Shown: piece after piece, positions 35,436 through 44,324 of the stretch
Layout of the letters: each line of letters opens with the position of its first letter
How positions within the stretch are numbered: the first letter of the stretch is position 1
Assembly: GCF_963677005.1 (NCBI RefSeq)
Contig: NZ_OY781616.1
Coordinates: 3,513,501-3,577,500, forward strand
From: Maridesulfovibrio sp.
GTDB lineage: Bacteria > Desulfobacterota > Desulfovibrionia > Desulfovibrionales > Desulfovibrionaceae
Reading direction: 5' to 3'
DNA length: 64,000 nucleotides
Program-made: the position numbers and the translations under genes
The notes under the pieces: generated by a model
Told to the model about the DNA's origin: nothing
The model's database searches: none
The model's input: only the letters and a program-made list of their open reading frames with translations

Positions 35436-38400
35436 ATGCCTGACAATCCCAACGGTCCTGCCGAGATCGGTGTTGTTACCGGTCTTTCAGGAGACGTATA
35501 CGCAGAATCCGCTTCCGGAATGCGGGCACTGGAGCCGGGCTCTCCCATTTATCAGGGAGAGGAACTGGTTACCGGCGCTGACGGTAATGTGGAAATCAGG
35601 TTTGTTGACGATACCCTTCTTTCTCAGGGCGAAGATTCCCGCATCTCCCTTGACGATTACGTTTTCGATGATTCCGGTGCCTCTGATTTTATGGTCAATA
35701 TCGCGCAGGGCACCTTCCGCATGGTTACCGGCAAAATTGCCGAACAGAACCCCGAGCGGTTCAAGGTCGGCACCCCTCTTGCCACGATCGGAATCCGTGG
35801 AACCACTACTGTTCACGAAGTCATCCCCGGACAGGGGGAGAAGCACGGTGTTGAACAGATCCACTCAGGAAAGGCACTGGTTGTCCAAAGTAACATCACC
35901 GGGGCTGTACGGCAGATAGGTCAGTCCATGGGACTGGTTGATGTAAGCAGTTCCGGTGCGCTCAGTTCGGTCCGTCCTTTAACAATGCAGGAATTCAATT
36001 CCTTTAGGGAAATAGCTCCGTCAAATATACGGCAGGAACAGGATATTCAGGAGCAGCGTCGCGACGAGCGAGATGAAGATGATGACGCTCCCGCTGACGA
36101 TCAGACAGACGAGCAGCAGGGCGAAGAAGCTCAGGGGCAGCAGTCGGACGAGCAACCTCAGGACCAACAGGGAGAGCTTGGTCAGGAACAGCCGGGTGAG
36201 CTTCCTCAGGATGTTTCTCCGGGCGGTGAATCAGGACAGGAAGGCGAGGAGCTCGGCGGAGTGCTCCATCCCGAAGGCGGACTTGAAGGCGGCAATTCTC
36301 CGCTGGCTGATCAGAGAGATTTTAATCCGGTTCAAATAGACAAGCCTGAAGTTCCCGGAAAAGAGAAGGATGTTGAAAATGAGGGCCCCGGAAAGGCTGT
36401 TGTAGTTCAGCAGGCAGCTGACAACACTGACAACGGCGATGGCGTCGGGGAAGGAGATGACGGAGATTCCCTGATAGGTGGATCAGGTACGGATACTCTG
36501 GGCGGGAGTACCGGCGGGGATACGCTGACCGGCAGTACCGATGGCGATGACTATTATGATACCGGCGATACAGGAACCGGTGATACCGGGGATGATACCC
36601 AGACCGGAAGCACGGGAGATGACACCAGTGATACCGGTGGCGATGATACTCCTGTCGTGCCCAGTGTGATAACCGGAACAGTGAATGCGGATACCCTGGT
36701 CGGAGGCGACGGGTCGCAGACCATCACCGGACTGCAGGGTGACGATGAGCTTTACGGAAAGGCCGGGGACGATACTCTCTACGGAAATGAAGGCGAGGAT
36801 GCTCTCAACGGCGGTGCCGGCGACGATTATCTGGATGGCGGGACCGGGGCGGCCGATGAGGTGGATTTTGCTTCCTATGCCGATGCTACCGGATCTGTAT
36901 CCGTCTGTCTCACAGATGGGACTTCAACCGGTGCCGATGGTCAGGATTCCCTGATCAGCATAGAGGGTATAATCGGCTCCAATTATGACGATTATCTGGC
37001 CGGAGATTCCGGTGACAACAAATTTGAGCCCCTGCTGGGGAACGATGTCGTAATCGGCGGGGCCGGTTCGGACACCGTTGCATTCGAAACCCTGAGTAAC
37101 GACGTCAATGTAACTATCAGTACCTCAACAGGTTCCGCTTCCATTGAAAGTGGCGGGACAGTAATCAACACCATCAGTCTGGACAGTATAGAAAATATTG
37201 TCGGCGGCTCCGGAAATGATGAGCTTTACGGTTCTACGGCAGCAAACACAATCAAGGGCAGAGACGGCAATGATTCCATCAGCAGCGATGACGGAAACGA
37301 CTTTGTTTATGGTGGAAGCGGCAGTGACAGTATCGACGGCGGCGCAGGAAATGACACCCTGTACGGTGAGGCCGGATCGGATATAATTTCCGGTGGTGCG
37401 GGCGCTGATTATATCGATGGCGGAACCGACAACAATACCCTTTCCGGCGGTGACGGAAACGACTCCATACAGGGAGGAACCGGTTTTGATACGGTCTCGT
37501 ATGATTACGCTACCACCGGTGTAACCGTTGATCTCAGTATGGGAAGTACTGTTGTTACTGTCAGCGGTTCGGACATTGACACTATTGACGGTGTGGAGAA
37601 TGCCATCGGTTCTGATTATGATGACGCTCTTGGCGCCTATATGGGAGGCAGTAGCCTGAGCGGTGGCGCCGGGTCAGATATTCTTGCCGGGAATGTCGGA
37701 ACGGATTTTCTGCTGGGAGGTCTCGGGATTGACTATCTTTCAGGCGGCGGAGGATACAATACCCTTGATGGTGGTGACGGTATTGACTGGGTTGATTTTA
37801 CCTATGCTGCAAACGGAGTGACCGTCGATCTCAGTTCCGGTTCAACCACAGTCAATGTTGTTGCCGGAACGGATGTCGATGTTCTTTTAAACATCGAGAA
37901 CGTTCTCGGCTCAGACTATGCCGACCACATTACGGACTATTCCGGCGATAGCACCGTTGATGCCGGCTTAGGTAACGATACCGTTGTCGGCGGTTCCGGG
38001 ATTGATTACCTTGTCGGCGGTGACGGGGTGGATACCATTGACTACTCCTACTACACTGCAGGCGGCGTTAACGTAGATCTGCTTGCCGAGGCAGCCACGG
38101 TGGTCAGCGGGACTGACGAAGATACCCTTATAGATTTCGAAGTTGTCATAGGAACAGATAACGCAGATACCATTTCCGCGGTAACCTATGTGGCTCAGTC
38201 GCTTTACGGTGGCGGCGGGAATGACTCAATTCTGGGCGGTTGGAGCAACGATTATATCGAGGGTGGAGACGGTGATGATTCCATAAACGCCCACGAAGGT
38301 AACGATACCGTTTACGGTGGCGCCGGTGACGATAATATAGATGGATCTAACGGAACAAATACTATTTATGGTGGCGCCGGCAAGGATACTATTACCTCCA

Positions 38401-39980
38401 GTTCCGGTGATGATTATATCGATGGTGGTATTGATGATGATTTCATACAGGGCAATGACGGTAATGATATCCTTATAGGCGGTGACGGAGCGGACAGCAT
38501 TACTTCCACATATGGTAACAACACGATTACCGGAGATGCAGGAGATGACCGTATATCTGACGGTGCCGGAAATTCGACCATCAGCGGCGGAACCGGACTC
38601 GATACGATATGGGGTAATGATGGGAGCGATACCGTTTACGGCAATGAAGATAATGATGTCCTTTATGCCGGTGCCGGTGATGACTATCTGGATGGTGGTG
38701 CCGGGGACGATGTTATACTCGGCCAGTCCGGTGGCAATACGTTAATCGGTGGTGCTGGTATGGATACCCTTACCGGTGGAACCGACATTGACCTTGTAAG
38801 TTATGCGTATGCCGCAAATGGAATTTTTGCCTATCTTGATTCGGCTGCCACTGTTACTCCAGGAACGGATGAGGACGTGCTCAGCGGAATCGAAAATGCC
38901 CTTGGTTCAGACTACGCGGATATGATTACGGCCAACAGTGCCGGAAGCACCATAGACGGTGCCGATGGAGATGATACCATTTACGGCGCAGACGGTGCGG
39001 ACAGCATACTTGGCAGTGCCGGAAATGATATAATTTCCGGCGGAGACGGGCTGGACACACTGGACGGCGGAATAGGGGTCAACACCCTTGACTATTCATA
39101 TGCCACTGTCGGTATAGACGCCAACCTCTACTACAACACTGTAACAGTGGTCGGCGGAACAGATGTCGATACGGTCAGCAATTTTCAGGCTTTAATCGCA
39201 ACAGCCAATGACGACGTCATCATTGGCAGCGCATCCAGTGATACTCTCATGGGTATGGACGGAGGTGACAAGATTGTCGGCGGCGCCGGAAACGATACAT
39301 CGGTTGGCGGTGCCGGTGATGATACACTCGAATCTAACGACGGCTACGATACCCTTTATGGCGGCGATGGAAATGATACCCTTAACGGGGGAAGCGAGGA
39401 CGATTTCCTGATGGGTGGAGACGGTAACGACCAGCTTATCGGCGAAACCGGTAATGATACCGCGTCATACACCTATCTGGATACTGGAAGCGTGGGGGTC
39501 AATTTTAATTTCAACTCCGGCGCAACCGTAGCGGCCGGAACGGATGTGGATACGATCAGCAGTATTGAAGCGGTAATAGGTTCCAGCCATGTTGATACGA
39601 TCACAGGAAGTACCTCGGCCTCTGATACCATAATCGGCGGCGGCGGCGCGGATAAGATTTATCTCCAGACCGGGCAGTCTTCTTTGCTCATGTATACGGC
39701 GCAAAGCGATTGCGGTGATAGTGTCGATAGTTTCACTTCCGGTCAGGATGTCTTCAAGTTTGACAGCACTAATTTTGATTCGTCAGCTCTTTCGCGGTTT
39801 ACTACAATTTCCAATTTTGACGGCAGTACCGGGCTTGCCGATTCTCAGGCGTACTTTGTCTATGATGATGTGACTCACGAACTTTATTATGACGCGGATG
39901 GAAATTCTTCTTCTGCGGCGACGCTGGTTGCACAGTTAACAAACAGCGATGATGTGGTGCAAACAGACATTTCTTTCTGA
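35436..39980 (+). CDS. Giant FecR-RTX protein 2 (tandem paralogue)
   Basis: 1514 residues with the same architecture as the preceding gene. A FecR module spans about 10-195 and is roughly 80 percent identical by eye to that of protein 1. An acidic Gln- and Glu-rich linker spans about 200-415, and longer RTX arrays interrupted by VSYxYAxxGVxVxL spacer modules span about 420-1400. A C-terminal target-like module follows (VDSFTSGQDVFKFD, FDSSALSRF, VYDDVTHELYYDADG). Again there is no signal peptide. ATG 35436 has CAGGAG five bases upstream. The two genes are a tandem duplication whose N-terminal modules stayed similar while linkers and repeats diverged. A calcium-dependent surface or secreted role is inferred. 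Confidence 0.9.
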   Translation: MPDNPNGPAEIGVVTGLSGDVYAESASGMRALEPGSPIYQGEELVTGADGNVEIRFVDDTLLSQGEDSRISLDDYVFDDSGASDFMVNIAQGTFRMVTGKIAEQNPERFKVGTPLATIGIRGTTTVHEVIPGQGEKHGVEQIHSGKALVVQSNITGAVRQIGQSMGLVDVSSSGALSSVRPLTMQEFNSFREIAPSNIRQEQDIQEQRRDERDEDDDAPADDQTDEQQGEEAQGQQSDEQPQDQQGELGQEQPGELPQDVSPGGESGQEGEELGGVLHPEGGLEGGNSPLADQRDFNPVQIDKPEVPGKEKDVENEGPGKAVVVQQAADNTDNGDGVGEGDDGDSLIGGSGTDTLGGSTGGDTLTGSTDGDDYYDTGDTGTGDTGDDTQTGSTGDDTSDTGGDDTPVVPSVITGTVNADTLVGGDGSQTITGLQGDDELYGKAGDDTLYGNEGEDALNGGAGDDYLDGGTGAADEVDFASYADATGSVSVCLTDGTSTGADGQDSLISIEGIIGSNYDDYLAGDSGDNKFEPLLGNDVVIGGAGSDTVAFETLSNDVNVTISTSTGSASIESGGTVINTISLDSIENIVGGSGNDELYGSTAANTIKGRDGNDSISSDDGNDFVYGGSGSDSIDGGAGNDTLYGEAGSDIISGGAGADYIDGGTDNNTLSGGDGNDSIQGGTGFDTVSYDYATTGVTVDLSMGSTVVTVSGSDIDTIDGVENAIGSDYDDALGAYMGGSSLSGGAGSDILAGNVGTDFLLGGLGIDYLSGGGGYNTLDGGDGIDWVDFTYAANGVTVDLSSGSTTVNVVAGTDVDVLLNIENVLGSDYADHITDYSGDSTVDAGLGNDTVVGGSGIDYLVGGDGVDTIDYSYYTAGGVNVDLLAEAATVVSGTDEDTLIDFEVVIGTDNADTISAVTYVAQSLYGGGGNDSILGGWSNDYIEGGDGDDSINAHEGNDTVYGGAGDDNIDGSNGTNTIYGGAGKDTITSSSGDDYIDGGIDDDFIQGNDGNDILIGGDGADSITSTYGNNTITGDAGDDRISDGAGNSTISGGTGLDTIWGNDGSDTVYGNEDNDVLYAGAGDDYLDGGAGDDVILGQSGGNTLIGGAGMDTLTGGTDIDLVSYAYAANGIFAYLDSAATVTPGTDEDVLSGIENALGSDYADMITANSAGSTIDGADGDDTIYGADGADSILGSAGNDIISGGDGLDTLDGGIGVNTLDYSYATVGIDANLYYNTVTVVGGTDVDTVSNFQALIATANDDVIIGSASSDTLMGMDGGDKIVGGAGNDTSVGGAGDDTLESNDGYDTLYGGDGNDTLNGGSEDDFLMGGDGNDQLIGETGNDTASYTYLDTGSVGVNFNFNSGATVAAGTDVDTISSIEAVIGSSHVDTITGSTSASDTIIGGGGADKIYLQTGQSSLLMYTAQSDCGDSVDSFTSGQDVFKFDSTNFDSSALSRFTTISNFDGSTGLADSQAYFVYDDVTHELYYDADGNSSSAATLVAQLTNSDDVVQTDISF
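36690..39640 (+). repeat. RTX nonapeptide-coding repeats of giant protein 2
   Basis: Imperfect 27-bp coding units (GGxGxDxLx) occur throughout, with a notably long uninterrupted stretch around 38200-38770. They are separated by modules that recur every 100-130 residues. Confidence 0.85.
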
Positions 39981-40062
39981 TCTGTTTAGGTCGCTCCTGA
40001 GCAGGAAATTTGTATCCGGAAGTTCTGAACGTTTTTTGGCCTTATTGGAGGCCGGGCAGGAT

Positions 40063-40296
40063 TTATAATTTCTGGTCGTAGATCTGCTGTTCGCAATTTA
40101 CGATCTGGGCTTTTATATTGCGCAGTGTAATCAGGGCTTTTTTCTGTTCACGCAGGGCAGAAGTCACACTGTTGCGGAGTTGCTCTTCTTCCCGTCTGAA
40201 TGCCTTTATTGTTTCATCATGCCATTTCCCGATCATCCTGTTGACGAAAATACCGGATACGAGAATTGCCGCTGCAAGCAGCAGTTCAAAAGCCAT
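40063..40296 (-). CDS. Small membrane-anchored coiled-coil protein
   Basis: 77 residues, not recognised. One membrane segment lies at about 3-18 (FELLLAAAILVSGIFV), then a charged helical stretch with heptad-like leucines suited to a coiled coil (about 25-75). GGAGG lies 12 bases upstream of ATG 40296. It overlaps the end of the preceding gene by 11 bases, so the two are translated together and probably form a complex. Confidence 0.65.
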   Translation of the reverse strand: MAFELLLAAAILVSGIFVNRMIGKWHDETIKAFRREEEQLRNSVTSALREQKKALITLRNIKAQIVNCEQQIYDQKL

Positions 40297-40540
40297 GGTC
40301 GGTTCTGCCTCCTTCCCGCAATGTTCTTTTCAAGTCCTCAAGCCTTGCGGAAACGCTGTTGATGTCTTTTTTTATCTGCCCGGTACCGGATTGCAGCCGC
40401 TTGATTTTCTGCTCCGCCTTTTCTCTTTTGTTCTCAAGATGAGTTCTTCTTTTTGAAATATCATTTTCTGCAAACATGTAGCGGGCATACAACGCAACGA
40501 AAACAATGAAACAGAAAACAAGAAGCCCTAAAAATAACAT
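40286..40540 (-). CDS. Small membrane-anchored coiled-coil protein, partner of the next gene
   Basis: 84 residues, not recognised. A membrane segment spans about 2-20 (LFLGLLVFCFIVFVALYARY) and is followed by a Lys-, Arg- and Glu-rich coiled coil. The layout resembles DivIC/FtsL-like or phage-shock-like small bitopic proteins, but I see no specific motif. ATG 40540 has GGAG five bases upstream. It lies 149 bases after the receiver-TPR gene on the same strand, so it may belong to the same transcript. Confidence 0.65.
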   Translation of the reverse strand: MLFLGLLVFCFIVFVALYARYMFAENDISKRRTHLENKREKAEQKIKRLQSGTGQIKKDINSVSARLEDLKRTLREGGRTDHGF

Positions 40541-40689
40541 ATCGACTCCATATAAAAAGCATGAAATATCGACAGGGTGCTGTTGTATACCGCATCGATC
40601 ATTTTTTCAAAACCGTTTGCAGGGACTATTCTCACAGGATATATGCAGGGCATTGCCGTGGTCACGAATGGTTTTGCCGTCTGTACAGT

Positions 40690-42042
40690 TCAGCTGTTGG
40701 GTACGACCTTTTTCAGAAGGGCTTTAAGCCTCGCGTCTTCCGTGAATTCGGTCAATGCGTCTTCTATAACCATTCTGGCTTCATCGGTCATGCCCATTTT
40801 AAGAAAAATTCCGGCAATATTGCGGGCGACCGAAGGGGCGGATTTATGAATCATCTGCTCCGAGCGGACTGCCCGTTTGAAATATTTGGCGCACAGGGAG
40901 TACTCCTTGCCATCCGAATAGGCCAATCCGATGTTGTAGAACAGGCCTGCTTCGTTTGGAGCTACTCTCAGCGCTTCCTGATAGTTTTCCACCGCGCGTT
41001 GCCATTTTCCCTGTTTGCGCAGGGCTATGCCCAGCCTGTTGTATGTTTCCAGATCGTCCGCCGTCAGGTTCGCCGCTTTTACCGAAAGAAGTTTGGAATA
41101 GTATTTTTCCGCCTTTTCCGGGGCAATCTCGAAAAGGGATTCCGCAATACCGCTCATGACCTGCGAAAGATAGCCGTGTGCTTCCTTCACAGCGCATTTC
41201 ACGGCCTGATCGAAATATGATTCGGCATCCTCAAGTTCATCGCGTTCAAGATGGACCCTGCCGATTTCACATTTTCGTTCGGTGTTGAGCGGGCTGATCG
41301 AGTCCAGTTTTTTCAGATAGCGCAGATATTCAACGTCATCATTGTTCTTGTAGAACTCGGCCAGTTTTTTGATCGGCTCCATGAACACCTTGGATTGTTC
41401 ATGTGCCTTGAGATAAGCTTTTAACGCTTCATCGCGCCTGCCCATTCCGCTTAGAGCATCGCCCAAAAGCATCAGTCCGGCAGGGCTGCCGGGTTTGATC
41501 TCAAGTATCTTGGCGCTGATCTGCATAACCTGTTCTAGCTCTCCGCGCCGCAGAAGTTGCTTTCCTCCTTCCACCAACTGGTTGAGTTTGCCCTGGGGCT
41601 TGATGGTGAAGGCCAGCTTCTGGACAAGACTGTCCACTGAAACAGGTTTGGTAATGATGTTGTTCGCGCCAAGTTCGTGCAGGAAGATAAGTTCCTCTTC
41701 GCCTGTTTCACCGGTGAGAACAATGAGTTTTATTTCGGGATAAAGTTTGCGGATATTCAGGATAAAATCGGCTGAAGGCTTTCCTTTCAGAATGCGTTCA
41801 ACAAAGACCAGCACAGGAACTCCTGATCCGGCTTTGTCTTTGATTTCCAGCATCGCCGTGGGCTGTTCCTGAAAGAAACTGAGGCAATCACGTCTTATTG
41901 CCAGAATTTTGTAGAGAGTGCCCCTCAGAAGTTTGTAGAATGAAGGTTCATCGCTCAACAGAATAGCATGTCCGGACAATCCTTCAAAAAAATTGCGCAC
42001 TATCTGATCGTAACTGGTTGCCACTTGTCCCCCATTAGTCAC
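40690..42042 (-). CDS. Receiver-like domain fused to TPR repeats
   Basis: 450 residues. About 20-145 is a receiver-like fold (AILLSDEPSFYKLLRG, LIVLTGETGEEE, NIITKPVSVDSL). About 155-445 is a TPR array (AGLMLLGDALSGMGRRDEALKAY and similar repeats, ending in ENYQEALRVAPNEAG). The switch Thr and the Lys of the KP motif are kept, but the phospho-Asp position reads VLVFVERILKG, with Glu where Asp is expected, so the domain may be locked or non-phosphorylated. The start is GTG 42042, overlapping the upstream stop by four bases; a second GTG seven codons later has a better GGGGGAC site. It probably acts as a scaffold or adaptor. Confidence 0.85.
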   Translation of the reverse strand: MTNGGQVATSYDQIVRNFFEGLSGHAILLSDEPSFYKLLRGTLYKILAIRRDCLSFFQEQPTAMLEIKDKAGSGVPVLVFVERILKGKPSADFILNIRKLYPEIKLIVLTGETGEEELIFLHELGANNIITKPVSVDSLVQKLAFTIKPQGKLNQLVEGGKQLLRRGELEQVMQISAKILEIKPGSPAGLMLLGDALSGMGRRDEALKAYLKAHEQSKVFMEPIKKLAEFYKNNDDVEYLRYLKKLDSISPLNTERKCEIGRVHLERDELEDAESYFDQAVKCAVKEAHGYLSQVMSGIAESLFEIAPEKAEKYYSKLLSVKAANLTADDLETYNRLGIALRKQGKWQRAVENYQEALRVAPNEAGLFYNIGLAYSDGKEYSLCAKYFKRAVRSEQMIHKSAPSVARNIAGIFLKMGMTDEARMVIEDALTEFTEDARLKALLKKVVPNS

Positions 42043-42803
42043 ATTGCCTTGCCCGGCGTGACTCTTTGGCCGTCTTCTGGAAGAAAAAATTCAACTGATT
42101 CGGATGTATCAAGAATATGTTGCAGGTCAACTTTTTTACAGGTTCGCATAAAAGGGTCCAGATGTACAAGAGCAACCTGACCTATTTTTGCAATAGATGC
42201 AAATTCAATGACTTGTGTTACAGTAGAGTGTCCTTTTACAGGCGTGCTTAGCTGCTGGGCCTCCATGATGCCCAGGTCGGCACGGTATGCAAGGGCCGCA
42301 CACTCAGCCGTTACGGAGCCGTCTCCACTGTAGAAAACTGATTTTTCGTCTATCTCAATGCGAACGGCCAGTGCCGGGGGAGAATGCTCAACATTGCATA
42401 CTCCTATCCGGAATCCGGCAACACTTTTCATGTCCCCGGAATTGAATTCTTCAAATAATATATCAAAAGGAATTTTGTCCATCAGGTGCGGATATGCAAG
42501 AGCTGTAAGGTCGCGTATCTTTTGTTCAAGCCCTGCAGGTCCGCATATGTGCAGAGTTTTTTGTCGCCCTGTACTGAACAGGAAGCCCAGCAGGAAAGGA
42601 ACTCCGAAAAAATGGTCTCCGTGAAAGTGGGAAATCCAGAGCATATCCAGTTCAGCAGGATTCGAGGCTTTTTGGGCAAAAGCGTGACCCGCGTTGAATC
42701 CGCAATCCAGAAGGGCGGATCTGCTGCCGGATTCAATCAGTATGGAAGTTGAGGTCCGCTCGGCATCAAAAGCCGAACCTACTCCCAGAAATGTGCATTT
42801 CAT
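42039..42803 (-). CDS. Metallo-beta-lactamase-fold hydrolase (RNase Z-like)
   Basis: 254 residues of the MBL fold. The metal motif is HFHGDHFFG, with further ligands in NVEHSPPALA, YSGDGSVTAE and LVHLDPFMR. The RNase Z or arylsulfatase-type subgroup is suggested by KCTFLGVGSAFDAERTSTS at the N-terminus, but the exosite of true tRNase Z is not evident, so the substrate is unknown. The start at 42803 is preferred because the family begins MKCTFLG there and a G-rich site precedes it. It begins right after the CPBP stop and overlaps the receiver-TPR gene by four bases, so the three genes are tightly coupled. Confidence 0.88.
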   Translation of the reverse strand: MKCTFLGVGSAFDAERTSTSILIESGSRSALLDCGFNAGHAFAQKASNPAELDMLWISHFHGDHFFGVPFLLGFLFSTGRQKTLHICGPAGLEQKIRDLTALAYPHLMDKIPFDILFEEFNSGDMKSVAGFRIGVCNVEHSPPALAVRIEIDEKSVFYSGDGSVTAECAALAYRADLGIMEAQQLSTPVKGHSTVTQVIEFASIAKIGQVALVHLDPFMRTCKKVDLQHILDTSESVEFFLPEDGQRVTPGKAM

Positions 42804-42804
42804 T

Positions 42805-43458
42805 TTACAGCCCCCAGAATTCACATGCCAGTCCTGTAAAGGAAAGTACGTTGATTATGAAGTGTGCAATTATTGTAGGGTATACCGATCCTGTCTTCCA
42901 CATGCAGAGCATGAGCCCGGAACCGGTAACTGCTGTCGCCGCTAGGGCAACAGGGCCCTGTGACCAGTGTATCAGCCCGAAGATGGCTGCCGAGGTCATG
43001 AAAACAGCCGGGGTGGAGTATCCTTTTTCCTTTAATGCCGAAAAAACAAGCCCCCTGAAGATGATTTCTTCTGCGACCGCAACCAGTGCCAGTCCGATAG
43101 TCATATCCAGCATGTACAGAGGGGAGTCCGGACCGATCGGGATAGAGCCGAGTCTCAGGGAGGGCAGTATGCCGTTCCAGAAGGCGAATCCCGGTTCGTC
43201 AAGGCAGAGCCCGAGAACTGTCATTCCGGCGGTCCAGCTGAGAAATCTCCCCTTGGAAAGGGAGACGAGGCCGAGGTCCGCGCGACTGAGAGTTCCCTGC
43301 CCGGTGAGGAAGAATAGGTAGCCCAGCGGGAGCAGTTTCAATCCGTAATCTATCGTCAGCCAGAGAAGTTCGTGTCTGATAAATATGTTCGAAAAATCAT
43401 TGAGATAGAACGGTAGGGCGGTGATTATCAGAATCGTTGATTTTTTCTTGCTGTTCAT
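42805..43458 (-). CDS. CPBP family intramembrane metalloprotease
   Basis: 217 residues with several membrane segments. The hallmark EEIIFRG of the CPBP/CAAX-protease-like family is present at about residues 137-143, and the second motif falls in FGLIHWSQGP, with a third conserved His in IIAHFIINV. Bacterial members process or degrade membrane peptides, and some give bacteriocin self-immunity. ATG 43458 has AGGAG nine bases upstream; a start six codons earlier is less likely. It is the first gene of a tight minus-strand group with the MBL hydrolase and receiver-TPR genes, and is divergent from rfaE2. Confidence 0.85.
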   Translation of the reverse strand: MNSKKKSTILIITALPFYLNDFSNIFIRHELLWLTIDYGLKLLPLGYLFFLTGQGTLSRADLGLVSLSKGRFLSWTAGMTVLGLCLDEPGFAFWNGILPSLRLGSIPIGPDSPLYMLDMTIGLALVAVAEEIIFRGLVFSALKEKGYSTPAVFMTSAAIFGLIHWSQGPVALAATAVTGSGLMLCMWKTGSVYPTIIAHFIINVLSFTGLACEFWGL

Positions 43459-43531
43459 GGTGATTGCTCCTTGCAAAGTCCTGTTTTCTGATTATCATCT
43501 GCTCATCATCACCACAACCCGGAGATTTTAT

Positions 43532-44038
43532 TTGAGTCAGGAATTGAATATCGGCCTTTGCAGTCCAAAGATAATGTCAGCCGAGGAATTTGAAAAAGTG
43601 CGTGCGGATTTTCCGGCAGGCCGGAAGATAGTGTTCACCAACGGCTGTTTTGATATCCTTCATGCCGGGCATGTTGATTTGCTTTCCAGAGCACGCGAAC
43701 AGGGTGATTGTCTGGTGCTGGGGCTCAATAGTGATAAGTCCGTACGCTCCATAAAAGGTGAAAAGAGACCTGTTACCGGGCAGCAGCAGCGGGCCTTTGT
43801 TCTGGCCGGGCTGTCCTGCATTGATTATGTGATTTTCTTTGATGAGGATACGCCGTATAACCTTATCCGGCGTGTGCGCCCGGATGTTCTGGTCAAAGGC
43901 GGAGACTGGGCGGTGGAAAAGATCGTCGGAAGGGATGTTGTGGAGGAGAATGGCGGAAAGGTGCTTTCTCTCCCGCTTTTGCCCGGGTATTCCACCACCG
44001 GCATCATCAGGCATATCCGGGATAAGGAAATAGAATAG
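43532..44038 (+). CDS. rfaE2: D-glycero-beta-D-manno-heptose 1-phosphate adenylyltransferase
   Basis: 168-residue nucleotidyltransferase making ADP-heptose for the LPS inner core. It corresponds to the C-terminal half of E. coli HldE, here a separate gene. The signature HAGH lies in TNGCFDILHAGHVDLL, and the second motif is in GYSTTGIIRHI. The start TTG 43532 is preferred because GGAG lies eight bases upstream and relatives carry a short extension before the first motif. ATG 43574 is the alternative and would still give a complete domain. The kinase half is not in this window. Confidence 0.9.
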   Translation: MSQELNIGLCSPKIMSAEEFEKVRADFPAGRKIVFTNGCFDILHAGHVDLLSRAREQGDCLVLGLNSDKSVRSIKGEKRPVTGQQQRAFVLAGLSCIDYVIFFDEDTPYNLIRRVRPDVLVKGGDWAVEKIVGRDVVEENGGKVLSLPLLPGYSTTGIIRHIRDKEIE

Positions 44039-44129
44039 GGCGGGTGTGAACCTCTACGCTGTTTCTTTGTGTCGGTTTGTGTGTTAAAGAATAATTTCGG
44101 CTTTTATTTAAATATTTGCGGTTTGATGC

Positions 44130-44159
44130 TTGACAACGGCGAGTCGTCTGCGGTAGTAG
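44130..44159 (+). promoter_or_regulatory. Promoter of the tRNA gene
   Basis: Perfect -35 TTGACA (44130-44135), 18-bp spacer, -10 TAGTAG (44154-44159). It would start about 15 bases before the tRNA. The spacer is GC-rich, as expected for stringently controlled stable-RNA promoters. Confidence 0.6.
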
Positions 44160-44180
44160 ACTCGACTCGCTTGGCGAAAC

Positions 44181-44256
44181 GGGCCAATAGCTCAGTTGGT
44201 AGAGCCCCCGGCTCATAACCGGATGGTCCCAGGTTCGAATCCTGGTTGGCCCACCA
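44181..44256 (+). tRNA. tRNA with CAT anticodon (elongator Met or lysidine-modified Ile2)
   Basis: 76 bases with encoded CCA. The acceptor stem GGGCCAA/TTGGCCC is perfect, the T arm is CCAGG-TTCGAAT-CCTGG, and anticodon CAT is at 44214-44216 in loop CTCATAA. The first anticodon-stem pair is a C-A mismatch (positions 27 and 43); the other four pair. CAT anticodons serve initiator Met, elongator Met and Ile2. The first acceptor base G pairs with C, which argues against initiator. Met versus Ile2 cannot be settled by eye. Confidence 0.93.
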
Positions 44257-44324
44257 TTTTATCATATGGATACATATCAGAATATAATCCTGACCTTACC
44301 GCCTTTCCTGTAGAAAGGCCGATG

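Noticed and set aside
36690..39640. CRISPR-like array
   Set aside because: The repeats are in-frame 27-bp RTX coding units with no constant repeat and no unique spacers.
40040..40062. Terminator after the small coiled-coil gene pair
   Set aside because: GGCCTTATTGGAGGCC can fold, but the T run lies on the wrong side for the minus-strand genes.
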